Below the pieces are notes generated by a model. That model saw nothing but the letters and a program-made list of their open reading frames with translations, had not been told where the DNA came from and searched no databases. A stretch of 45,638 bases of DNA from Planctomycetota bacterium. GTDB taxonomy: Bacteria > Planctomycetota > UBA1135 > UBA2386. Below, one piece after another: positions 1 to 7,016 of the stretch; position 1 is the first letter of the stretch; the number at the start of each line of letters is the position of its first letter. A program made the position numbers and the translations under genes. Where the stretch lies: the NCBI GenBank assembly GCA_025459175.1, contig JALORC010000051.1, forward strand, positions 1-45,638, in the 5' to 3' direction.

Positions 1-294
1 GTCCTCGCGCAGCATCACCGCCGCCCGCAGCGCCGCTTCGAAGTGCGCGCCGACCTCGTCGACGGCGCTGTCCGCGAACATGCGCAGCGCGAGTTCGGCG
101 CGCGGATTGTAGAAGCCGGTGCCGACCAGCTGGCCGTCGCGATCCTTGACCACGCAGGCGGTGCCGGCCTTCGGCGAGGGCTCCGGCTTCTGGATCATCT
201 TGCGGTAGAACCACGGATGGCGACCGTGCACGCGGATCTTCAACCGCAGCAGCGGCAGTCGCTCCGGAACGGGGGCAGCGGTGCGACGGCTCAT
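1..294 (-). CDS. rlmI: RlmI-like 23S rRNA m5C methyltransferase, N-terminal 98 residues (runs off the window)
   Basis: The ATG lies at 294 on the minus strand and the frame is open for 98 codons to the window edge. The visible part corresponds to the N-terminal PUA-type RNA-binding domain of RlmI/RlmK-type SAM-dependent methyltransferases: a Leu-rich start, then HGRHPWFYRKMI at about residues 24-35, a glycine turn with VVKDRDGQLVGTGFYNP at 48-64, and AELALRMF just after. The family methylates cytosine in 23S rRNA. The catalytic Rossmann domain would lie outside the window, so the activity is inferred from the N-terminal domain only. The start codon overlaps the stop codon of the tricorn-like gene (ATGA at 291-294), so the two are probably co-transcribed and translationally coupled. 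Confidence 0.75.
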   Translation of the reverse strand, partial: MSRRTAAPVPERLPLLRLKIRVHGRHPWFYRKMIQKPEPSPKAGTACVVKDRDGQLVGTGFYNPRAELALRMFADSAVDEVGAHFEAALRAAVMLRED

Positions 295-3200
295 CGTCCG
301 GTCTTCACTGGGGCAGGGGGTGGGGTCGGCAGCGGGCGGGGTTCGGTGCGGATCTGCTCGAGCAGCAGGTCGATCGCGGTGTCGAGCTGTGGATCGCGAC
401 CGGCGAGCACGGCGGCCAGATCCTGTTCGACCTCGACGTCGGGCTCGACGCCGCGGCCTTCGATGGTCCACGCCGGGCCCGGCTCGGTGTTGCCGAACTC
501 CGGCACCGACACCGTGCCGCCGTCGAGCAGCGGGCCGCGATCGGTGATGCCGATGATGCCGCCCCAGCTGCGCTTGCCGACCAGCTTGCCGAGCCCGGCG
601 CGGCGGAACATGGCGGGGAAGATGTCGCCGTCGCTGGCCGAGGTCTCGTTCAGCACGCAGATCAGGTGGCCGTGGAACAGCGCCTGCGGATACGGCCGGT
701 AGCCGGTGGTGCGGCCGAAGGTGCACATCAGCAGTTCGCGCTGCAGGCGGTTCAGCACCATCTGCGACACGTTGCCGCCGCCGTTGTGGCGGTCGTCGAG
801 CACCAGGCCCTCCTTGTCGCGCTGCGGGTAGTACTGCTTGATGAACTCGCGGATGCCGTCCTGGCCCATGTCGGGCAGGTGGATGTAGCCGAGCCGCCCG
901 CCGCTGCGGGCCTCGGTGCGGGCGCGGTTCTGCTGCACCCACGCGTGGTAGTGCAGCTTCTCCTCGCTGTCGATCGGCTGCAGCACCACCGTGCGGGCGC
1001 CGTCGGGTTGGGGCCTCGCGTTGACGCGCAGCGCGATCGGCCGGCCGGCCTTGCCGCGCAGGGTGCGGTACGGATCGACGTCGGGCTGCAGTTCCTCGCC
1101 GTCGATCGCCAGCACGTAGTCCCCCTGGCGCAGGTCGACGCCGACCGCGGTGGCCGGCGAACGGTAGACCTCGTCGTCGTTCTCGCCGCGCAGCACGCGC
1201 GCGATCCGGTAGCGACCGTTCGGCACGTCGAACTCGAGCACCAGGCCGGGCAGCGCCGCGCGCGGCCGGCTCGGCGCGCCGAGATCCCCACCGGCGATGT
1301 AGGCGTGGCCGACGTTGAGTTCCGCGATCAGCTCGCCGAGCACGTAGTTGAGGTCGCTGCGGTGCCGCACGTGGGCGACCAGCGGCGCGTACTTCTGCCG
1401 CAGCGCCTGCCAGTCGTGGCCGTGCATGTTGTCGACGTAGAAGAAGTCGCGGTAGCGGCGCCAGACCTCGTGGAAGATCTGCCAGTATTCGTCGGCGGGC
1501 ACCTTGTCGACCGGCAGGCCCTGCAGATCGAGCTTCTGCTGGCCGTCCTTGCCCTTGGTGCCCGCTTCGGCGATCGCGTAGCCGGCGTCGGTGCGCACCA
1601 GCACGTGGCTGCCGTCGGCGGCCAGTGCGAAGCCGCGCACCCCGGTGGCCAGCTGTTCCTGCTTGCGGTCGGCGAGCGAGAACGCGTGCAGCGTGGTCGG
1701 CTGGTCGGAGTCGCGGCCGTAGTACGAACCGCCGCGGCGGGTGAACAGCAAGGCGCCCGGCTGGCCGCCGGCGTGCACCAGGCTGCCGTAGTTGTCGAGC
1801 GGCAGCGGCAGCGCCTCGACGCGCTCGGCGAGGCCGTCGAAGTCGATCGCGATCGGCGCCTCGAACTGCACCGGCGCGACCTCGGGCGCGGCGGGGGCCG
1901 GCGCTTCGTCGCTGCGCGGTGGCAGCAGCGGGCCGAGATCCTTGCGCAGCGCCAGCGCGAACACGCCGTAGGCGCGGTCGACCTGGAAGTCCCATTCGTA
2001 GTCGCCGGCCAGCCGCGGCTGGAACCCGCGCAGGCCGAGGAAGAACAGCCGTTCGCCGCGGGCGTCGAAGCACGGCGCGCGGTCGTTCGCCAACGGCCGC
2101 GAGATCGCGCGCAGCGTGCGCGTGGCGCGCGACCACACGTGCAGCTGACGGCACTCGGTGCCGGTGCTCAGCGAGAACGCCAGATGGCCCGAGCACGGCG
2201 ACCAGACGTGGTCGCGCAGGGTGCCGCGCGGTTCGTCGGCGACCTCGAGCAGCGCGCCGGTGGCGACTTCACAGACGCGCAACACGCCGTCCTTGTCACT
2301 GCAGGCGAGCCACTTGCCGTCCGGCGACCAGTTCGGTTCGTACAGCATCGCCGCGAGCCCCTGGGTCAGCTGTCGCGGCGGCGCCTCGCCGCGGTGATCG
2401 AGCAACCACAGTTGCTCCTCGCCGCTGCGATCGCTGACGAACGCCAGCTGGGTGCCGTCGGGGGACCAGGCCGGATGCTTGTCGTGGGCCTGCGGCGAGC
2501 GGGTCAGGTTGCGCACCACGCCGTGTTCGCGCGGCACCGTCAGCACGTCGCCGCGGGCGGCGAACGCGGCGCGGCGGCCGCCCGGCCCGAGCGCGTAGTG
2601 CTCGACCAGACCGCTGGCGTCGACGCTGCTGGCGCGCGTCAGCAGCCCTTCGTCGGGCACCCGCACGACGATCGGCTGCTCGCGGCGCGCCTTGGTGTCG
2701 AACCAGCACAGCTCGCCGCCCTTCTCGTAGATGATGCGGGCATCGGCCGGCCCGCCCGAGCTCGGCCAGCGCAGGTCCCACGCGGTGCTGTCGGTCTCCT
2801 GGTGCACGGTGCCGGTGGCGAGATCGTGCGACCACAGATTCAGCGTGCCGCTGCGATCGCTGGCGAACCAGATGCGATCGCCGATCCACATCGGATCGCG
2901 ATCGGTGCGCGGATGGTCGGTGATCGGCGTCGTGGTGCCGGTGGCGGGGTCGAACACGAACAGGTCGGTGGCCCACCCGCCCTGGTAGCGCTTCCAGGTG
3001 CGGAAGTCGCGGAACAGCGGCGAGTAGACGAGGCGCAGGCCGTCCGGCGAGAACTCGCCGGCGCCGGCGGTGGGCATCGGCAGCGGCTGCGGCAACGCGC
3101 CGCGCTGGCGCGCCGCGGTCGGCATCGGCACCGTGTAGAGGCGGCCGCCGGCCGGCGTCCACGCCTGGCGCAGACTGCGGATCAGGATCGCGGTGCCGTC

Positions 3201-3572
3201 CGGGGTCCAACCGTAGACCTGGTTGTCGTAGCCCCAGCGATCGGGCAGCGGCCCGCGCGCCGGATAATACGTCAGCTGCCGCAGTTCGCCGCCGTCGCTC
3301 GGCACCACGAACACCTGCTCGTCGCCGTCGACCTGGCCGGTGAACGCGATCCAGCGGCCGTCGGGGGAGAACTTGCCGAACAGTTCGACGCCGCGCGCCG
3401 ACGTCAGGCGCCATGCCGTGCCGCCCTGGATCGTGGTGCGCCACAGGTCGCCGCCGTGCGTGAACACCACCTGGTCGCCGTGCAGATCCGGAAAGCGCAG
3501 CAGTTTGGTCTGGGTTGCGGCAGCCGTGGCGAGCAGCAGGACGGCAACGGTGGCGTGGGCGTGGCGGCGCAT
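291..3572 (-). CDS. Tricorn protease homologue, secreted (S41-type serine protease)
   Basis: This 1093-residue protein begins with a signal peptide (Arg-rich start, hydrophobic stretch, cleavage near ATQ at 19-21). About 550 residues of TolB/WD40-like propeller repeats follow (for example FSPDGRWIAFTG, WSPDGTQLAFVSDRSG, WSPDGKWLACSD). The C-terminal half has the tricorn core: ELNVGHAY with His756, a PDZ domain at about 770-860, the nucleophile motif SASDGDIF with Ser980, and RGVEPDVEV with Glu1043. These match the His/Ser/Glu catalytic residues of archaeal tricorn (His746, Ser965, Glu1023), and the length is normal for bacterial homologues. Family members degrade oligopeptides; the signal peptide puts this one outside the cytoplasm. 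Gly755 stands where archaeal tricorn has Ser745. I chose the ATG at 3572 over the GTG at 3584 because AGGTG precedes it at good spacing and the signal peptide starts cleanly. Confidence 0.9.
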   Translation of the reverse strand: MRRHAHATVAVLLLATAAATQTKLLRFPDLHGDQVVFTHGGDLWRTTIQGGTAWRLTSARGVELFGKFSPDGRWIAFTGQVDGDEQVFVVPSDGGELRQLTYYPARGPLPDRWGYDNQVYGWTPDGTAILIRSLRQAWTPAGGRLYTVPMPTAARQRGALPQPLPMPTAGAGEFSPDGLRLVYSPLFRDFRTWKRYQGGWATDLFVFDPATGTTTPITDHPRTDRDPMWIGDRIWFASDRSGTLNLWSHDLATGTVHQETDSTAWDLRWPSSGGPADARIIYEKGGELCWFDTKARREQPIVVRVPDEGLLTRASSVDASGLVEHYALGPGGRRAAFAARGDVLTVPREHGVVRNLTRSPQAHDKHPAWSPDGTQLAFVSDRSGEEQLWLLDHRGEAPPRQLTQGLAAMLYEPNWSPDGKWLACSDKDGVLRVCEVATGALLEVADEPRGTLRDHVWSPCSGHLAFSLSTGTECRQLHVWSRATRTLRAISRPLANDRAPCFDARGERLFFLGLRGFQPRLAGDYEWDFQVDRAYGVFALALRKDLGPLLPPRSDEAPAPAAPEVAPVQFEAPIAIDFDGLAERVEALPLPLDNYGSLVHAGGQPGALLFTRRGGSYYGRDSDQPTTLHAFSLADRKQEQLATGVRGFALAADGSHVLVRTDAGYAIAEAGTKGKDGQQKLDLQGLPVDKVPADEYWQIFHEVWRRYRDFFYVDNMHGHDWQALRQKYAPLVAHVRHRSDLNYVLGELIAELNVGHAYIAGGDLGAPSRPRAALPGLVLEFDVPNGRYRIARVLRGENDDEVYRSPATAVGVDLRQGDYVLAIDGEELQPDVDPYRTLRGKAGRPIALRVNARPQPDGARTVVLQPIDSEEKLHYHAWVQQNRARTEARSGGRLGYIHLPDMGQDGIREFIKQYYPQRDKEGLVLDDRHNGGGNVSQMVLNRLQRELLMCTFGRTTGYRPYPQALFHGHLICVLNETSASDGDIFPAMFRRAGLGKLVGKRSWGGIIGITDRGPLLDGGTVSVPEFGNTEPGPAWTIEGRGVEPDVEVEQDLAAVLAGRDPQLDTAIDLLLEQIRTEPRPLPTPPPAPVKTGR

Positions 3573-3667
3573 CGAGACCGGCACCTAACGGCGCGGCGGT
3601 GCCGCACGCAAGGAGAGTTCCGCCGCGCGGCGCGGGGATCCGGGTTTCCCCTACGCATGCTGAGGGG

Positions 3668-3696
3668 TGGTCAAGCGGTGTACGATTGGCTACCGT
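3668..3696 (+). promoter_or_regulatory. Possible promoter for the secreted protein at 3768
   Basis: In the 195-bp divergent gap between the tricorn-like gene and the secreted-protein gene, a TGGTCA hexamer (3668-3673, 4/6 to the sigma-70 -35) is followed after 17 bp by TACCGT (3691-3696). The same -10-like TACCGT appears upstream of tRNA-Leu. The match is weak and based on sequence alone. Confidence 0.25.
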
Positions 3697-3767
3697 CCGC
3701 CAGCCATCCCCCGAATGCGTCGTCGATCCAGGCGCGTTCGTGTTCCTGCCTGCCTCTCCCAGCAACC

Positions 3768-5981
3768 ATGACAAGAATCGCGCTGCTCTCCCTGACCGTG
3801 GCCGCGGGCCTCGCTGCCCAGTCGAACACGGTGCCTGGCCTCGACGGTCGCCTGACCGTGATCGACGACCTGACCTACTGGGGGCGCCGCGGCGCCGCCT
3901 ATCCGAACGGGCAGGTCGGCCTGTCGATGCTGAACACGATGTGCAACCCGGGCTCGGTCAACATCCCGTGGGCGGCCGCCATGCAGTCGAACCACCCGAT
4001 GTTCGGCTTCCAGCTGGTGCGCGTCCTCAACGATCGCATCGAGCAGATCAACGACTGGAGCTTCGTGAAGCACGCGTTCACGTCGACCAACTTCAGCGGC
4101 GCCTGTGGCACCTGCCAGAACCCTGGCACCGGCTCGTTGATGGGCATCAACTGCTCCGACACCTACGGTTCCGGCAACAACGGCGACCGTGTCTGGCTCG
4201 GCCCGCCGAGCGAGGTCAACGCGTGGCTCGGCACCTGGAACCCGGTCGGCAGCTACTTCGACATCGGGGATCCGGCGCAGGCCGGCTACCCGGCGGCGGC
4301 CGACGGCGTGCGCAGCCTGAGCCAGTCGGTGTTCGACGTGGTGCGGAACCGCATGACGGTCAACGAGACCGACCTGCTGACCCCCGGGTCGGTCTACTTC
4401 TATGGCATCCAGTTGATCCACCGCGGGGAAGCGGTCGCCAATCGCGGCGACAACCTCGCGTCGCGCGGCACCAACCCGTCCTACGACACGGTCTCGGGCA
4501 CCTGGTCGTTCCCGAACAGCTCGGCCCAGACGTACGGTTCGATCCTGAACCGCTGGCCCGGCGCCACGGTCGACGTCGGTCAGAACGGCAACGACGACGG
4601 CCGCTTCTTCGTCGCCTCGAAGGCGACCGCTATCGGTGGTGGCAACTACCACTACGAGTATGCGGTCCACAACGTCGACAACAACCGCGGCGGCGCCACG
4701 CTGCGCATCCCGATCGACGCCGGCGCGATCGCCAGCAACTTCACGTTCGGTGACATCGACAGCAACCCGCTGAACGACTGGACCGCGGCGCGGGTCGGCA
4801 ACGAGATCGTGTTCACGGCGCCGGGCAACAACCCGCAGAACTGGAACACCATCTTCAACTTCGGCTTCGACGCGAACTTCGCGCCCGGCAACGGCGCGGT
4901 GCAGATCGACGAGGCCCGCGTCGGCCCCGGCGCGCTGTTCGTCACCATCGGCGCGAAGACGCCGAGCGGCTCGACGTTCGCGCAGGCGAACGCGGTCGGC
5001 ACCGGCTGCGGCGGCACGCCCGGCTGCCCGACCAGCTTCTACGAGGAGTCCTTCGACCTCGCCAACTCGGGCTACACGCTCGCCCTCAACGCCGGCAGCT
5101 ACACGGTCGGCAGCCTGACCGGCAGCTGGATCGCGCCGGCCGGCACGTCGCTGCCCGCCGGTGACGATGTCGGTTCGCTGCAGGCGCTGCCGTTCTCGCT
5201 GCCGTTCCCGGGTGGTTCGACCAACAACCTGTGGGTCTGCAGCAACGGCTTCGTGTCGTCGGCCAACAACGGCACCAGCTTCCAGCCGTCGCCGGGCGAC
5301 CTGCTCAGCGGCCAGCGGACCTGGGCCGCGCTGTGGCGCGACCTGAACCCGGGCGCCAACACCATGCGCTTCGATGCGAACGCGCAGCGCGCCGTGGTCA
5401 CGTTCAACGCCGTGCCGAACTACAGCGGCGGCGGCACGGTGACCTTCCAGTGGCAGTTCTGGGCCACCGGCACCGTGCACGTGATCTACCAGGCGGTGGC
5501 CGGTTCGACCGAGACGTTGGTCGGCTACTCGCCGGGTGGTGCGTCGGCGGATCCGGGCCCGGTCGACATCTCGGCGGTGCTGGCTGGAGGCCTGCCGCTG
5601 TGCTCGACGCCGGTGCCCCCGACGCCGTCGCTGGCGCTCGCCGCCTCGGGCCGTCCGGTGCTCGGCACGTCGATCCAGCTGGTGACGTCGAACATCCCGG
5701 CGGGCTCGCTGCTGGGCCTGTCGATCCTGTCGCTGAACCCGCTGCCGGGCATCGACCTCACCTCGATCGGCATGAACGGCTGCTTCCTCTACGCCGGTCT
5801 CGATGCGGTGACCAACTTCGCGACGCCGGGCACCTCCGCCTCGGTGCCGTGGTCGCTGCCGAACACGCCGAGCCTGTCGGGCACGGTGATCGCTTCGCAG
5901 TCGGCGACGCTGACGGTGGGGCTGAACCCGTTCGGCTTCATCACCTCGAACGGCGTGACGTTCGTGCTCGGCGTGTTGTGA
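3768..5981 (+). CDS. Secreted beta-rich protein of unknown function with a planctomycete-type C-terminal domain
   Basis: This 737-residue protein has a clear signal peptide (MTRIALLSLTVAAGLAAQ) and no other membrane segment. The first 420 residues are Asn/Gly/Ser-rich and contain a pair of close cysteines (ACGTC) and repeated short beta-strand patterns. Residues of about 420-620 form a second module (LPFSLPFPGG, LWVCSNGFVSS, TWAALWRDLNPG, TVTFQWQFWATGTVHVIYQ) resembling nidogen/PEP-associated beta domains in secreted environmental proteins. The last 115 residues (from LALAASGRPVLGT through GIDLTSIGMNGCFLY to FITSNGVTFVLGVL) match a C-terminal module I know from many large secreted proteins of deep planctomycete lineages, possibly a surface-attachment or sorting unit. 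The reading frame is open upstream through the tricorn gene, but that part is antisense; the ATG at 3768 starts the signal peptide. No enzymatic motif was recognised. Confidence 0.85.
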   Translation: MTRIALLSLTVAAGLAAQSNTVPGLDGRLTVIDDLTYWGRRGAAYPNGQVGLSMLNTMCNPGSVNIPWAAAMQSNHPMFGFQLVRVLNDRIEQINDWSFVKHAFTSTNFSGACGTCQNPGTGSLMGINCSDTYGSGNNGDRVWLGPPSEVNAWLGTWNPVGSYFDIGDPAQAGYPAAADGVRSLSQSVFDVVRNRMTVNETDLLTPGSVYFYGIQLIHRGEAVANRGDNLASRGTNPSYDTVSGTWSFPNSSAQTYGSILNRWPGATVDVGQNGNDDGRFFVASKATAIGGGNYHYEYAVHNVDNNRGGATLRIPIDAGAIASNFTFGDIDSNPLNDWTAARVGNEIVFTAPGNNPQNWNTIFNFGFDANFAPGNGAVQIDEARVGPGALFVTIGAKTPSGSTFAQANAVGTGCGGTPGCPTSFYEESFDLANSGYTLALNAGSYTVGSLTGSWIAPAGTSLPAGDDVGSLQALPFSLPFPGGSTNNLWVCSNGFVSSANNGTSFQPSPGDLLSGQRTWAALWRDLNPGANTMRFDANAQRAVVTFNAVPNYSGGGTVTFQWQFWATGTVHVIYQAVAGSTETLVGYSPGGASADPGPVDISAVLAGGLPLCSTPVPPTPSLALAASGRPVLGTSIQLVTSNIPAGSLLGLSILSLNPLPGIDLTSIGMNGCFLYAGLDAVTNFATPGTSASVPWSLPNTPSLSGTVIASQSATLTVGLNPFGFITSNGVTFVLGVL

Positions 5982-6003
5982 GCTGGTGCGGAGCGGCCCG
6001 ACT

Positions 6004-6031
6004 GCGGCCCGGGAACGGGTCGCCGGGCCGC
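6004..6031. terminator. GC hairpin between convergent genes
   Basis: Perfect 8-bp arms GCGGCCCG (6004-6011) and CGGGCCGC (6024-6031) with a 12-nt loop lie between the stop of the secreted protein (5981) and the stop of rsmE (6039). There is no T-tract on either side. It is a candidate bidirectional terminator or mRNA 3'-end stabiliser. Confidence 0.35.
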
Positions 6032-6038
6032 CGCTGAC

Positions 6039-6737
6039 TCAGCCGGCGACGGCGTTGGCGAGCAGCATCGCCGCCCCGACCACGGCGGCGGTCTCGGTGC
6101 GCAGGATGTGCGGACCGAGTCCGCGCGGCACGAAGCCGGCCGCCGCGATCGCTTGCCGTTCGTCGGCATCGAAGCCGCCTTCGGGCCCGACCAGCAAGGC
6201 GACCCGCTCGGCGGCCACCCCGTCGGTGAGTGGCGCCCCAGCCGGATCGGCCAACACCCGCGCCGCCGGCACCGCGTCGCTGCGCAGCCAGGTGGTGAGC
6301 TCCATCGCCGGCAGCAGCTCCGGCAGCCAGGCGCGATCGCACTGGCCGGCGGCCGCGCGCACGATCTTCAGCCAGCGCTCGAGCCGTTCGCCCTGCGGCC
6401 GCGTGCGCGCGGTCCACAGCGGTTGGAAGCCGGCGATGCCGACCTCGGTGCCGTGCTCGAGCAACCAGTCGGTGCGCTGCTGGCGCGGCGGGGCGAACGC
6501 GAGCAGCACGTGCGGTCGCGCCGGGGCGGCGCCGTGCACCGCGGTCACGTCGACCTCGACGGCGTGCTTGCCGACCGCCGTCACCGCCGCATCGGCGGTG
6601 CCGCCGCGGCCGTCGCCGAGCACGACCCGATCGCCGGGCCGCGCGCGCAGCACGCGGCCGAGGTGATGGCTCAGTTCGCCGTCGAGCCGCAGTGGGCCGG
6701 GGCGCGGCAGTTCGGTCACGAAGTAGCGATTGGCCAT
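6039..6737 (-). CDS. rsmE: 16S rRNA (uracil1498-N3)-methyltransferase RsmE
   Basis: This 232-residue protein has the full RsmE layout. An N-terminal PUA-like beta domain starts at MANRYFV and includes HHLGRVLRARPGD, and a C-terminal SPOUT methyltransferase domain follows. The C-terminal signatures are LLVGPEGGFDADE and LGPHILRTETAAV, the SAM-binding knot loops of the family. It methylates N3 of U1498 in the 30S decoding region. Length is normal. I chose the ATG at 6737 because family proteins start just before the RYFV segment; a GTG three codons upstream (6746) is possible. It is convergent with the secreted-protein gene and divergent from the pseudopilus operon, so it is probably monocistronic. 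Confidence 0.95.
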   Translation of the reverse strand: MANRYFVTELPRPGPLRLDGELSHHLGRVLRARPGDRVVLGDGRGGTADAAVTAVGKHAVEVDVTAVHGAAPARPHVLLAFAPPRQQRTDWLLEHGTEVGIAGFQPLWTARTRPQGERLERWLKIVRAAAGQCDRAWLPELLPAMELTTWLRSDAVPAARVLADPAGAPLTDGVAAERVALLVGPEGGFDADERQAIAAAGFVPRGLGPHILRTETAAVVGAAMLLANAVAG

Positions 6738-7016
6738 GCGGCGCACGTTCTAGCACCGGCAGGTTCTCGGCACGAACCTGCGGCAACCGCTTGCGAGGTT
6801 CGTGGTTGTCGGTAGGTTGGTGCCAGTGGTGCTCGGCGCTCGCGTCCCCGGCCGTGCTCACTACGGTTTGCCCCGACCGTTGTCCGGTTCGTCCCATCTC
6901 CGTTGGCCGTACCCCTCGGCCGTGTCCCTGCGGCCCGATCGAGCTCGCGCGATCGGCCTCGGTCGGCTCGGCCCAGGCAGGTGCCTCGCGGCACCTTCAA
7001 GACCCCTCCCCGACCT
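6738..7016. promoter_or_regulatory. 279-bp divergent control region between rsmE and the pseudopilus operon
   Basis: No gene is visible here. The region is rich in inverted repeats. GCAGGTTC/GAACCTGC (6759-6766 and 6774-6781, 7-nt loop) is perfect. CGGCAACC pairs with GGTTGTCG further downstream with one wobble. AGGTGCC-TCGC-GGCACCT (6979-6996) forms a 7-bp stem 20 bp before the FHA gene start. The 20 bases before that start are pyrimidine-rich and contain no Shine-Dalgarno sequence. I could not assign a convincing -35/-10 pair. The region must contain the promoters for both directions. Confidence 0.5.
6979..6996 (+). promoter_or_regulatory. Leader hairpin upstream of the FHA gene
   Basis: AGGTGCC (6979-6985) and GGCACCT (6990-6996) are perfect complements around a TCGC tetraloop. 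The stem would form in the 5' untranslated RNA of the operon, ending 20 nt before the ATG at 7017. With no Shine-Dalgarno sequence between stem and start, it could affect initiation or RNA stability. Function is not shown. Confidence 0.4.

Noticed and set aside
666..3767. Plus-strand open frame joined to the secreted-protein gene, suggesting a 1771-residue protein
   Set aside because: It is antisense to the tricorn-like gene, its translation is low-complexity, and the signal peptide of the secreted protein begins only at 3768.
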